This document shows, one piece after another, positions 1 through 45,145 of a stretch of DNA of 64,000 bases; the first letter of the stretch is position 1; each line of letters opens with the position of its first letter. This DNA is from Burhinus oedicnemus (Eukaryota > Chordata > Aves > Charadriiformes > Burhinidae). The position numbers and the translations under genes were made by a program. The notes under the pieces were generated by a model that worked only from the letters and a program-made list of their open reading frames with translations, searched no databases and was not told the origin of the DNA. The stretch lies in assembly GCA_008921705.1 (NCBI GenBank), contig VFFE01006977.1, positions 1,392,296 to 1,456,295 on the forward strand, read 5' to 3'.

Positions 1-3000
1 AAGCTGCTGCTCATGCCAGTTGTCCAGCTTAAACTTTGATGAAACCACTCATATAAGGTCATTTTTTTGGTAGGATTTCACCCTGATCTGGGTGAAATAT
101 ATAATCTATCTGAGGTGTGACATTATTTGGCAGATGTGTAAACTGAGTAAATAGAGCAAAATACAGTTTCTCCTGAAATTACCAAAATGATGATTCAACC
201 TGAAAAACAAGGAAAAAATCCTGAGATAATACTGCGTTGAGTGCATGCATGCAAATTGTCTGCCAGTGCTGTTATCTTGGAAACAAATTACAGTAACAAA
301 TTTAGAGAAAATAAATGGATCATATAGTCAGCACATTAAAACTCTCATCCTGCAAACACATTCACATTTGTTTGAAATAAAACCTGCACACAGTTAATTT
401 TGAACAGATTTAAGACTACAAATAGTATCCTTCAGGAGAGTAGGACTGCTAATATGCTAAAACCATGCTTGAGCATGGACAGTCTAGAAGCTCAAATTTA
501 GTCTTCCCTAAATGGACATTATTTTAAAGATTTTACCAATGCAGGAGCATGTTTATGTATCAATAGTACTGAATGTGGAACAGATTTGGCTTTCTTCTGT
601 TTCTTATTTTATTACAGTATTGTTCACTACTACCTGAGCTATTTTTGTGAACTTTTCCTTCCCTCTTGTTTTCAATTGTGCAGCCTTAGTTTCTGTCAAC
701 ATAGGTAACAGCTTTGCAATTTTAGTCCAAACTTCAGTTTGGTCACTATTCTTCATTTAAACTTAAAATGTGTAAGAAAGCCTCTCATGTAATGGGAAAA
801 CTTGCCATAAAAATGTATAAAGGTTTTCTTGGGTACCTGTTTTCATATTTAATAAAAATGCAATTTTCAATTGTAATTTGAAATGGTCACTTTCTAGCCA
901 CTCTTTAATTTCAATGTGCAAAAGAAATTGAGAGAACAAATTACCTTTTTTATTTATTTATTTGAATTCAGCATCATAAATATTTGCTGAAAGACATGGT
1001 TTTGGGGAAATCAGATCAAAATGAGATTTACTACCTAGTTGCTCTGAATAATACAGTTGGACTTTACGTTTAAAGCTCCTTCCACATCCCCAAAAGTGGA
1101 TTGCCTAACATCTGATATGTATGACTTTGTAAGACCCTAATTCACAAATAGTCATTTCATTTGTCTATTCTGTGTTTTCACTGTATCTCATGGATGATGG
1201 TGCCCCTTAGCTGTGCAGGGTTCTGTGGTTGTATCTCTCAGAAGAGTAACTGAGTGGTCAAGCAGGCTTGTTCACAAGGTCTAGTAATTAAGGATTGGAT
1301 AATTATCCACCAGATGTGCACAGCTGTGCGCTCAGAAACAAGGTATTCGTACGCTACCTCGCTGTTCTCTTGAGAACTTGTACAATTCTTCTTGCGGTTA
1401 GGTCTGGGGCTCCCCTCAGATTTTACAACACCGAGACAAGAAGCTTAATTTTGCTAAGAGAAAACTCTGGCAATTTAGCACTAGTTTTCATAGGGAATCA
1501 GCACAAAACATGGGGATTTTGAAAGGGGATACATTTTCTCTATACCCTGGGTGTACTAGGAAATAGACCATATAATTTAGAAGTTTGGTCTGTTACAGAG
1601 ATATATACAGTTCCTCAGATTAGGAGGGAATTATAACAATGACCATGACCAAACCTATGTTTGTTCCTATAGAGTGATATCATCAGTAATTGCTTTTGAT
1701 ATGAAGATTTATTGCCATGGAACAACTGCTCCGATCCTTGAGGAGCCAAATTATCAGCTGGATGAACTGGATATTTGTAGTCTTTAGTTCTGTGGTTTAA
1801 GCTTCATGTTTTCTTCTCTCTCATTTGGATTTTCCCATTAAATGTACCATGCCAGATCTTTGCACAAAAATAAGAACAATTTGTCCAGTAAATGTACAGG
1901 AAGTTGTTCACATCTGTAATTAGAGCCCTACTATAGAGAGTTTATTTCATTAGAGACATCGAGCGTAACAACAAATAAGGAGTGGCAGTGCAGTATCCTG
2001 AGAGCTCTTACTGTTCAAGATTAGGCGAGTTCGCATCTCACAGGCTCACACATTAGACAAGATCATTTCTAACAATGACATAAAATGGCTTGAAACAAAA
2101 GCTCATACTTGCCATGCAGATTGGAGGAAAATAAAAACCAAATAGAGCATATTTAATTGAAGTAGAAATTTACTAAAGCTGTAATTTACTAGGAGAGGAG
2201 TTCGAAAAGTATGTTACTGATAACAAGCTTGTTAGCAGCAAAACTGGTAGCTAGGATTCAGTAGCTGCTCTCTTTTTTTAATGCAGAGGTGCATCCTGCA
2301 GAGTCTGTAGTCCCCAGCAGAGAAGTTTGGCTTCTTGATCTAGGCAGGTTGTAGACCAGGGACTGTGATATCCACGGGCCACACCTTTTGTTACAGATGA
2401 GCAAAGTGCAGGTGCCCTTCCAGCAGATGTCAAGGTCCATCTCCAACAGGAGCACAGAGCAGGTTAGGGGAAAAGAAAAGCAGTGTTTGCTAAATTTTCA
2501 TCTATAAACATGATGTTCAAAAGCAGGTAAAAGCTGTTCCCCAGTCTATTTTCATTTTTCTGATTAACTCCTAGTTTTGATTTGATTTACATTTACATTA
2601 ATGGTTAAAGAAGAGAACACAAGTTCCTAAACTAGGGCTGAAATACAGCCATGGAAGAGTGGCATGAGTAGTGGAAGCTGGAGCTTTCTGTTAGTTGAGA
2701 ATCAAGTACATTTTTCAGGACAAAAAGCATGAATACAATAAACTTTTTTAGCCTTGTAATGACTATTTGAGAAGTGTGAATCAAAATACTTAGAGACCAA
2801 CTTTGAGGGCTTTTTTTTTGTGGCAAGTATCCCCTTGCAAAAATGTTGCCGTGCATCTGTTTTGTGCATGTTTGCCTAAAACCACAAAAACAAATCAATT
2901 GTTTTATGGATTGCTGTATACGCATCTGGCAAACACTTGTTTCTGGTGGGGAGAGAGGAGGAAGATTTGATTGCTGGTGGGTTAGCATATTTATGTGAAT

Positions 3001-6000
3001 TACTTAAAGCATTGGTAAACTATTGTCAACTTTGTTCACATTGCACAAGATACTCTGTGTAGTCTACTGCTGGCATTATAACCTCAGTGATCCATGCATA
3101 TTCTGTAAATTCCTGTAGGTTTTGTGACAAGAAACCTTGTCACCATTGCTTACTACTGTAAATTCTTGTTCTGAAGCAAGAGGTGGCTTTTGATTGTACA
3201 GCCATGTGTATTATATACTACAACAGTACTTGTTCTGTCATCAAAACTTGCTGTTCACGTATAGTTAAAGCTTTGTTAAGCACGCTTAGTGGTTTCAGAA
3301 TTTATTTCAAGCAGCAGATATATAAGCCATTTACAGGAATATTAAATCAAATGTAATGTAAGATAAGTCAACCTAGTTCATACCATTTTTGAGAGCTTGG
3401 GGTTGGATTTTAGCAGGCAACAGGCAGCTGCGGTTGAGCACATTTTGTGACTCCGTGCCTGCTTGTGCAGCGTCTGCTGTCCAACCGCAGGCGCCTGCAA
3501 GCCTGGGAAATCAGACCCCGTGCAGGAAACAGGAGGGAAAGTCTCTCCTCTTGCTGTCGCCCAGCCAAGGCACCTACGGGACCTCAGCAGACTGTCATAG
3601 AGAGACCCACCAGCCTACAGGCTTCCTTGCTCTTAAGTGAGCAAAGACGTACTAGCTTCTCCTCTGGTGTCTCTTTTTTTTCCCCAAAAACTTCTGCGTT
3701 GGTGCCAGGACAGAAACCCATCTCTAAGGGTATACATGGGGTAAGGAAGCACTGCCTCCGAATTGTGTCCTTGCCCCCAGCTACCACAGGCTTTATGTGA
3801 GGCAGTACTTTAAGGAGAGTTTAATGATTTGTCTGTTACCAAGATAGAAAAATAATCTGAATTCTTGAACTCTGGATTCTTTTTTTATTAGTATTTTATA
3901 ATACACAACAAAGACCTGAAAATATATATGTATTCTTTGCTTGTTTCTGACATCAGAAATTCAAATCCTGTCTAGACTGAAAGATAATGATGGGAAAAGT
4001 GAAAAAGCTGCTAAAATTGAAGGGGATTATTACTTGGATTATTTTAAGTTCTGTGGTTTTTTTGTTTTTATTGCTAGTTCAAATTACTAGGTTAACCTTT
4101 TGAATAAAGGCAGTCTTTCTTAATGACTTTGCACCTTCACCCTTTTCATGTAAGACTTCAAGTGCTTGCAATACATGTTCCTCACACTTCCAAGACACTC
4201 TGTAGATAAATTCCCTACATTTCTAAGGTTAAAAACTGTTTCTACAGCCCTTTACAGAGAAAAACAGGGCAATCCCAATCCCATAATCCAAAGTATTTGC
4301 AGGCCGTATTTAAACAATTAGGCAGGTGTATATTAGACAAAGAATTAGTTTCAACATCATAAATGAAACTAATGTTCGAACTCTAGTCTCTGGAAGTAAA
4401 GAAAACCTCAGTAATTCTCCAAGGCAACAAGAAATAAAATTTGTCAATATAAATATTAATGTAGAAAATACATACAAAACTTGATACTGCTTCTGACCTT
4501 AAGCATTAATATTGATAATATTGGGAGTCTTACAAATTTCATGTATTTCAGAACAGCTGTATTTCTCCTCAGCATGTGCTTCATCTTCATTAACAACAGC
4601 TACCGCACAGAGCCAATCCATGCCTTACTGAAAGAGTTTGAAAGCATAGCAATAAAAAATTCCCACAGCATCATAAATATGCGGAAGTGCGTGCATATTG
4701 TGTTAGGATGAGTAATCACCCGACTGCAAACTTCCCCGGGCCTTGTGTGTAACTTTTAAAAGCAGCCCCTGAGGTGGTAGTCGGTGTTGGTGAGAGGTCC
4801 AACATGCTGCCTGACAGTCATCCCTTTCCAAATGGTTTATGGTCTTGCTTTGGGGGATCGTAGCTATCCCAGCAGCAGCCCTCGGAATGAGTTGTACCAC
4901 GGATAAATCTTTTTTTGAAGCCCTTGAGACTGTGTCAGAAAACAGACCTGCCCCTGAAGGCTTCCTGTCTTTCAAAATCCTTTTGGAAATACACAGCTGT
5001 TTTCCACAGCTGTCAAAGTGCTGAGAGGTTCGGTGGTGCTAGTTCTGTTGTACCAAAATACAACCCTGTGTGCATTTGAATATTGAGAGAGCCTCCCCTC
5101 AGAGAGTGCCTCTGACAGCCAGGGTAGCACAGCTCCAGGAATCTGGCATTCGGAGAAGCCACCTTGTCTAAGGACCAAACAAGGGCAACCAGGTCACAAA
5201 GTCAAGCCTCACTGTTTTATCTTTAAGAAGTTCCTTGCAAGACTGGGGAGCTGCAAAGACATGGATTGTGTGGGTCACGAACCACAAAGTGGATCTGGGT
5301 CAGAGCCTCAGGCAAGGCTATTACAGACTGTCTTTTGTAATGGGAATGCTGTACCGCCACATCAGACTTGTTTCTGCTCCACACTGTGGCCTGATTCATC
5401 CTACCCTAATTTTAGCTGCTTAAAAATGCCAGCTTAGGTCTCTTCTGTAAATCAGAGAAGGGACAGAAGAGGAGGTGCCTCTGGAGTATTTTATTAGGGC
5501 ACCAATTGCCCTCTCCACTGATGAATCCTGCATGCTTTTAAGGGCCTACAATTAGATGGAATGAATCCATGGGTTTATATTTAGTTTCACATCTCTGTAC
5601 ACAAAAGTGTATTTATTTGAGGCTGATATGGGCAAGAATAATGCAGCTCCTAAGAACCTGCATCTGTGTGGCTTCCAGATGAGTTTCTGAATCCTTCAAT
5701 CTCAAACATGAGATTTCTGCCCCAGTTTGCTATTTTCTCCATCTTTAAGTCCTCTTATCAGCAGGTGTAACTTGAATTATCTTGTTTGAACAATTCTGGA
5801 AGGTTTACACCTGCCTAGAAATCCTCACTGTTATTTGTTAAGTGGGCTCTCTCACTCTTTGCCTGCACTGGTTCATGCATTGAAAGCAACACATGAAGAA
5901 ACCATTGCATAGATGACTCAACACCAGCAATAGCATATGCTGCTTTTAATATCAGCTGTGCGGTTGTAACTAAGATATTAATGTTCCTACTTTCTGGGGA

Positions 6001-8200
6001 TAGCTAAAAATTCCTTTCCTGAGAGCTTTAAAGAATAAATCTAGGGGCTCCTAATTTAGGATTGTGAGAATATGTGTAGTAATGGCAGTTCATGGGGTGG
6101 GTTTTTTTGTAAACTTCTGGGAAATCTGTATGTTTTCACATGCTAGTTTGGAGATGAGGAAAGTATCCAGTTTCAGATAGACCAGATCTTTGCTGACAGC
6201 GTTACTGTGGATTTGCAAAGCCCCTTATAGCAGGTTCCACCTCAGGCTTGCACCATACAGCTACCTTATTCTAGTTCAGCTTTATACTTTTCTTCATTAA
6301 CAGCCAGTACAAAATCATAACAGCAGTTGTACCAGTTCTTGTTGAGAGCTGAGCAACAGCTGTAGTTTAAAAACGCGAATGTCGTAACTTGCACCTTTTC
6401 ACCCTCATGAAGCGTCTGCATTCTCACAGCTGGGACTGAGACAGTAGCTGCTTCCGAAATTGCCATGTAACTTCACCACACAAAAGTGGGTGTAATTTTT
6501 TTTATGAGTTCAACAGGAGCAGTATTGATACATTGGCTTTATTTTTCAAGTTGTGAGTTATTGTTGAAAATGATACGCATCTTGTGTAGCTATGAATAGA
6601 ATTGTTTTTTATGATATGCTAGTACAATCCCTGCTCTGCTCTTCACTATTTTGAGTGCCAAACTTAACCAAAATGTTATCTTCACGAATTATCTTAGCCT
6701 TGTGTCTGCATGAAAACCGGAATGAATTTCCCGTTACTGTTTCTGGGTTCTCAGTGAATTCTGGACTAAAGGGAAAACGGTTGCAGTGGGAAAGATTGCT
6801 GTGGCAGCCACTTACTGACAACTTTTCAGATGCATAAAGCCATTCTGTTTGTTGTCTGACACTCTCAGTGGATCACCATATTCTTGAATATTTTGATAGG
6901 TATTGTAAGCCAGCAGAGGAAAGGTGGACAAGTTCACCACCCAGGAATGGTAGAAATGTAGCAAGTAATGAGGTATCTTCTCCAGCAATCATATATTTTT
7001 AGTGCTTAACTTTCAATTAACATTTGCCTCTTCAGTTTTTATTTTACCATTCAGTATCTTGAGGTGGTTTGAGCAAAAATATATGAATAGATATAATTTA
7101 CGAGAAATATAGGCTTGTATCGTGCCTTTGTAATTCTCTTCAGCTTCAGTATGTATAAGCTATGAGCAGACAAACTTTTTCCCTCTTTTGAGGTGTTCTT
7201 TACTACATAGTAGCTGATGGCTTCATTAATACCGGCTATTTGAATCTTCTGGGGCTAATGTTTATGTTTTCCCAGGTGAAAATCCCATAGTATGCTCATC
7301 AGACGTAAGCACAATGACATATCACTGCAGTGCATGCTGTCTTTTAGCTTCTCTCTACACGTGCTTGCATGTTGAAAATTTAGAAACGCTGCTGTATAAA
7401 TTGCTACATTGTTTACCCAATACAGGGGTTTTCTGCATCCGTTTTTTGCTTGAAACTCCCAGTAACTTGAAAGTTAGTGATGGCTTGAAAGGGGGTTTTG
7501 GAAGCACAAAGGATGCAGGGAGCAACTCTTCAGTAGTTTACAGGCTGCTGTAAATTAATGTCTTCTCAGCAAAGAAATGTAGCATTTTAGCAGTAACTTC
7601 CTAGTGAAAACACTGAGCGTGCTTATCACTTAAGATTTTAAGAAAAAAAGTGTCAGGCTGTGTAATTGTATCTCATCTAATTTTGACACTTAAGCAGTAA
7701 TATTCAGTGAGGCATGAACCTCAGTTTTATCTACATGTTCATGATACACCAACCAACACAGAACTGAAAGGTGAACAGCCATGTTTTAGTATCGCAGCTA
7801 CACAAGAAATCACAGTTTTCACGAGTTTTGATTTTGTTTCTTTATCGCAAATACATTTTCACCACGGAAGTATTTTTCTATATAGTTACCTGAGGCTTCT
7901 TTTCACCAATTAAAATAGTCTGTAGCCTTCTGCACTGTGAACGGCAAGCCCTGTGGAGACAGACGGGCTTTGCGCTTGCCCAGCAAATTAGCAGAAATTT
8001 CATCCAAGCCATAAAAGCCTCCTATGTTATTCTGTGTTTATGTAATTAAAGCAATTAGGGATAGGAGCTTCAGGAATAACGAGGTCTCTCTGTCCTCCGT
8101 TTTACTTTCTGTACTTCATAGAGATTTAAGAGTTCTTTTTTCAAGGCTCAGCTGTGTCTCTTTAAACCAGTGCAGCCTAAGCATCCTGTGAGATTCAGTT
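1..8200. other. AT-rich intergenic or 3'-UTR DNA without a recognised gene
   Basis: I read both strands and found no exon with family similarity, no paired splice sites around a plausible coding block and no RNA gene. Open frames here are short (the longest is about 118 codons, on the - strand near 2632-2988) and have no recognisable domain. A somewhat GC-richer patch lies at about 3410-3640. By synteny with other vertebrates the gene upstream of ACOT12 should be SSBP2, transcribed on +. Part of this stretch could therefore be its last intron or its 3' UTR, but I could not find the SSBP2 C-terminal coding exon. Confidence 0.5.
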
Positions 8201-8930
8201 TATGGAGATAGCATTGGAGTGTGAAAGATTTACTTTTGGTAGCAAGGAGAAACGCATGTCCCTGTGGACATAGACACTTGCAAGCAAGTCTGATACCGAG
8301 AATAAAACAAAACAAGATGGTACCAGTACATCAGACTCTGTACTACAGTGGGTTTCTTAGCTTTTGTCATTTGTATTTTATTTTGCAGAAGAGGAGTTGG
8401 GGGATCTCAGATCATATGGGGAATTTTAGATGTATATCACTCAACAATCATTTTATAAAGTCTAACTTCAAAATGCACTATGATTTATTACTAAAATGTA
8501 TTTTCTTCTGTTTGCCGACATGGTTGTTCCATTTTGTGATAAGTTAAACTCAGCAGTTAATTTGTTGCACTGCCTAGCTGCATGAATTCATCCAGTGTAC
8601 ATATGTACCTGTGCAGCATTACTTTGGGTTTTGTATTTGAATTTGCAGTATTGATTATTATTTTTGTATTTTACTTTGCCTCTGTTATTGGAATTGTAGT
8701 AAACATAATTTATACATATGATTTTACAACTGTTTTGCAACTGAAAAGTCTTCTTTAAATTGTAAAGTTTTATTGATGGATACTCATTAAAATGGTATAA
8801 GAATTATATTAACAATTGTTTTGTGTTTTGATGCTCTCTGTACATAAATATATGTCTATTTATCTGTTTAATGGTGCTTGTGTCTTGCAATTTTGGATAC
8901 ATTTTAGAATAAAGTTTCATTTTACAAGAA
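8200..8930 (+). other. Candidate distal 3' UTR end of an upstream gene (possibly SSBP2)
   Basis: The stretch is AT-rich and T-rich on the + strand, as terminal 3' UTRs usually are. It carries two exact UGUACAUA Pumilio-type elements (8596-8603 and 8839-8846) and ends with AATAAA at 8908-8913, followed by a T/G-rich stretch near 8935. The orientation (+) fits the expected neighbour SSBP2, which in other vertebrates is transcribed in the same direction as ACOT12 and lies upstream of it. The gene assignment is inference, because no coding exon of that gene is visible and the left boundary is arbitrary. Confidence 0.35.
8908..8913 (+). terminator. Candidate poly(A) signal AATAAA
   Basis: An AATAAA hexamer sits at the right edge of the 3'-UTR-like stretch, with U/GU-rich sequence 20-40 bases downstream. 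It would end the transcript that enters from the left. A second AATAAA lies at 9557-9562. Confidence 0.4.
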
Positions 8931-10214
8931 GTAATTGTATTTTCAAAAGCTGTGTCAAAAAACCCCACCTTTTTCCATTAATAACTACGGTTATGAAAGA
9001 AACATATGAATCTGTAAAACATTTATAAAACTTCAGGCAGTAATACATTTGTTTCAAGAATACAGAAGTATGCAGTCTACAAAGGTGCACAGCTATATAT
9101 TGTAGTTCATTTACTGTGGTAACTGACATCTGTACCAAAAAGATGCATTTTGGAGGCGTGTTCTACAGCTGCTGACTCCATTGGTAAGAAAAGATTTGTG
9201 TTAACAACATCAGGATTATCACATTAGTCTGTTATTTTCCAAGGAACTCTAAAGCTCTCCAGTCATGCATACATCTGTTTAAACATAGAAGGAATTTTGG
9301 TAGGAACCCAAGAAGCAATTACAGGCTTCTGTGGATTTTGGTTCTTAATCGGACATCCTTTCCTACCCCCTTGTTCTATACCATTTCTCAGAGTAAATTT
9401 TAACTTCGATGAAATGCAGGTCTGTAGCAGTTACGTTAGTTGAGTGGGCAGCTAGCCGTCTATATGCTGTATGATTGAACAGTACTTCTTGCTCACTCTA
9501 ATGGCTTTACTTTACAGAAGATTTATTCACATCTAATACTGAGCTCATCTTTTATTAATAAAATGCCTTACCTCTTCTGGGGCAATTCCTGTACAGGCAT
9601 TGCGCTGTGTCTTGCTCTTCACAGCGCTCATAAGATACCATATTGTGCTGCACAAAGCTTTTTAAGTCACATTGCTTCAACTACAAATGCATCTTATTAG
9701 GAGATGATAACCTAATATCCATTTGTTTTTTTTCTTTGGAAATGTATTTAAAACCATACTGCACCTGTTGTTGTTTGTTGTTGGTTTTACTATTTCAGTT
9801 CAGCAGGAGAAGCCTCAAGCCATTAAGCGTGAATCATTTATTGACAATAACTTTTTAAAACTGCATTAGAAGGCAACAGTTCTGAAGGGAAGTAAATTTC
9901 TTAGTTGGTTAACCAAACTTTTAAAGTTGAGCTCACTGTAATTCACCACCAGTTCTCATTTCAAAAGAACAATTTCACCAAAGTCAGTGACGGAGTGATG
10001 TATGTGTTTGGATGTAAGGCATCCTCCATCTGCCCTTGACCATTTGTTCCTCTTGCCACAGTGGGCATCAATAATGAGAAATCTGATGGTTCCCAGACAC
10101 TGCCTTAGCCACCCAGTGTTGGGCCAGCTACCTTCATCTGGTGGTGATGCCAGAGGTGCTGGTATAGGATACCATGCCACGAAAGGTGCTTTTCAACTGG
10201 GAAACCATTGAAAA

Positions 10215-10345
10215 GCATAGATCTCTGTGAACTTGGGCCAGTAACTTAATTTCTCTAATTTTTCAGCTGTGAAAGGAGAATAATACTGACCTTGCAGGTA
10301 GTTTCTGAGGAAAAATACACTGAAGGCTGTTAAATACTCATTTAC
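10215..10345 (+). repeat. MIR-like (CORE-SINE) fragment
   Basis: The order of motifs matches the MIR consensus as I remember it: a GTGAACTTGGGCCAGTAACTTAA block, then TTTCTCT, TTTTTCAGCTGTGAAA, GGAGAATAATACTGACCTT and a GTTAAATACTCA tail. These correspond to the MIR segments 'gtgaccttgggcaagttacttaa', 'cctcagtttcctcatctgtaaaatgg', 'ggataataatagtacct' and 'gattaaatgag'. The copy is diverged and lacks a clear tRNA-derived head. MIR copies are present but sparse in bird genomes. Confidence 0.6.
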
Positions 10346-12401
10346 TCCAATGGAGACAGTGTAAGAAGCTAAAGAGTATAAGGAACTGCAGAGAAAGGAC
10401 TCACTGAAGCCAACTGGAAGACAGACATTACAGTCTGTTACCTCAGCAGGCAGGGTCCAAGAAGAGGAGCTGGAGGGCAGGAGAAATGCAGCTTACGAAA
10501 GCAGAGGCTCGTTTGGGAAAAGGGCATTTTAGACTGTGAGTTCCCTCACCACACTGCCCAGGTGTGTCTGCCAAGTGTTCACAGCAGTGGAAGCCATGTG
10601 CATTGCTCGTGTGTATCCTGGGTGGCCGTTCCTGTTCTGGAAGGGCAGCTCCTAACCCCAACGGACATATTTCGGATGACATCCTTCCCTTAGAAATCAG
10701 GAGGTGTGTACAGCTCTGAGGTGTTTTTCAAGTACGAGCCTTCCCTTACCCCAACAGAAACAAAAGAAGTTATGTTTTCTGTTTCTCTGTAACTCTTCCA
10801 TACAGCCTGAGAGGTCTGCTGACCACTCTCCCCAAGCATGTACTCCTCCATATACTTCAGAAAGTTTTAGATGTGAGCAGATTTAAATTTTACTTTTACC
10901 TCTCTGTGATACTAACAGCTTTGTAGCTCCTAATCTCACAGCAGAAAACAGATATATTATGGGCCAAACACCTGATCACTGGGGCTATATTAAATGGAGG
11001 TGAAAGCTACCAGTGAAAGAACAACAAATAAGCATTATCTTAGAGAAAGCCTGGTCAATGAGCATGACAAGGTAAACCTGAAAATAAATTTACAAATTAC
11101 TGGCCTAGGCAGGCAAAACACAAGTTATTTTTTTTAAATAGAAAAATGTTTAGTTCTGTTTAAAGACTCTTCCTTCTGAGATCCAGGATCCATGGTGTGA
11201 GAAGTTGGTGTCTGAGTTTTTGTCACCTGGATTGAGCAGACAAGGAGGGAGAAAATACCGGCTGCATACTATTTACAAACCCTGTTCAGGTAGCAAGAGT
11301 GAGCTACGCCACTGCCATTTCCAAGACAGTCTGTTTCTTTCCTTCACAGAAGCCAGTCAAAGAAGGAGAGAGAAATCAGTACAAACTTTTTTTCTGAAGC
11401 AACGGAATAGAAATAAATCTAGGGAATAGCACAGCACACCGATTTTCAGAGCCAGTATCCTCTGGAATGTAACTAGTGTGATGGTACAGCCATCCTGTTG
11501 CTTGCTAAAAGAGTACGTGACAAAGAAACAGAGATCTTGTTATAGTGCAATGATAGTAACAGACCATGTGGGAAGAAAATCCCTGCTACACTGAGAAACT
11601 CTATTTTGGTGAGACAGGTTGGTTAAAATTCAAATTTTCCCTGCTGTTACAGGTTAAAGCTGGATCTTTAACAATGTTTAAATGAACAAGCATTCCTGGT
11701 ATAAATTCATTTTTGTATGTTTTTAATAAACATGGGAAGGCTGTCATTGGAATAGTGGGTAACAAGTTGTAGCTAGATGATAAGGAGCAAAGGCTGTAAG
11801 GAAAGGCTACAGAAAACAGTCTTGCTGCTCTGTTGAAAATCATGCTATTTACAATACCCGGACGGAGAAAAATAGCACAAATACAAGCTTTGCAGTCTTT
11901 CCGTAAAGACCATTTACAGGTCACGCAGTGTGCTATGTTAAAGCAACACGGCTGCTCCATGGACCAGCTGACAAGCCCAGGCTGTCAGCATCTCCAAACT
12001 GCTCTCTCCACGTGGTTGGGCCTTCAATAGTAATAACGCTGTAACCATGGTGACAGTCAAACCTTGACCTTCCTGACTGATTCAGAAGTGATTGCTCTAC
12101 TCTCCCTCAGCAGTGCTTACATTTTCATAGTTTGCAAGAGCAGCAATATCCTGCAGTACCTTACCAGCCATGTGAGGAGGAGGAGGAGGTAAGAAGAGGA
12201 GCCCTCTACGAGGTCTCCAGTTATTAACTCCTGTGTGAATACATGATGGGGGCTGCGGCCACCGAGGCAGGTGTCAAAATGTCCGAACCAGCAGCGGTTC
12301 ACCAAGCCGTGGCACCTTCCTACGGGGCTTACCAGCGTCTGGAGATGGGAGCCCATCTGCCAGGCTGTCAAGGTGGTGACAACATCAGCGAGCAAGACTT
12401 C

Positions 12402-12430
12402 AAAAAAAGGAAAAAAAAAAAAAAAAAGAG
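12402..12430 (+). repeat. A-rich simple repeat
   Basis: Two runs of A separated by GG, about 28 bases in all, immediately upstream of the ACOT12 CpG island. No SINE or LINE body precedes it that I can recognise. Confidence 0.8.
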
Positions 12431-12449
12431 CTGGATTATAACTATTTCA

Positions 12450-44421
<31,972 letters not shown>

Positions 44422-44937
44422 AAATGGATTTCCGAAGACAGCAGTACTGGTATAAATTCCTGTGTGTGTGTTATCATTTTTCTACAGGTTAGTTACTTGG
44501 GATCATGTAGCCAATATTGGGCTTGAGCCTGAGAATATCTACTACAAGCATTTTCTATCAAATTAAGATTAAGCCTTAGGCTCTAAATTAAATTTTTAAT
44601 TTTAAAAAGATTAAGGGACAGATTCCACTCTTGATTGCATTAATGAATTTTATATAAATGGAGGCAGAACTTGGCCCAGTAGAACTGTAGCTCATGACAG
44701 TATTTCACTATTTTAATATTACATTGACCATGATGGCATCAAGCCAGTTTTAAATCAGTAAATACCACCCTGTCTAATTTGCAGAGAAGTGGCACTACTA
44801 AGTAGCTTATCCAGTGCTCTGACCTGGTTGTCCAGGTCCTTGCACACCCATTATATATCGATTACACCCTATGTAATTTAGTGTTTGCTAATATTTGTAC
44901 TTTATTTGTTAATACTTGTAGTTTATCTGTGACTTCC

Positions 44938-44943
44938 AATAAA
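44938..44943 (+). terminator. ACOT12: Candidate ACOT12 poly(A) signal (proximal)
   Basis: AATAAA, 517 bases after the stop codon, followed by a TTATTGTTTCTG stretch rich in T and G. Confidence 0.5.
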
Positions 44944-45119
44944 TTATTGTTTCTGAGGTTACAAATCCATGATAAAGTTTATTACAGTACCTCTGGAATG
45001 GCTTCAGACATCATTCCAGAAAGACTGCTTTGTAGTGATGGTGGGGACTGTTGGCCTTTTAAAGAAGTGCCATGACCTCCAGCTGGCAAGTTCTATGCAA
45101 GACTGTTCTGCTAGCATTG

Positions 45120-45125
45120 AATAAA
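45120..45125 (+). terminator. ACOT12: Candidate ACOT12 poly(A) signal (distal)
   Basis: AATAAA, about 700 bases after the stop codon. It is an alternative to the proximal signal; I cannot rank the two from sequence. Confidence 0.4.
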
Positions 45126-45145
45126 TGCAGAACAGTAAGACTCTT

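Larger units (their letters stand above)
8936..12440. other. Intergenic region upstream of ACOT12
   Basis: No gene was recognised. It holds one MIR-like SINE fragment (about 10215-10345) and rises in GC towards the ACOT12 CpG island. The A-rich run at 12402-12430 lies next to the island. Confidence 0.5.
44422..45145 (+). other. ACOT12: ACOT12 3' UTR (predicted)
   Basis: AT-rich sequence after the TAA. Two AATAAA signals on the + strand (44938-44943 and 45120-45125) offer alternative ends. The exact cleavage site is inferred, not seen. Confidence 0.6.

Noticed and set aside
1..9000. Coding exons of SSBP2
   Set aside because: Expected by synteny, but no LNPFQSESYSPSM-like C-terminal coding block was found on +.
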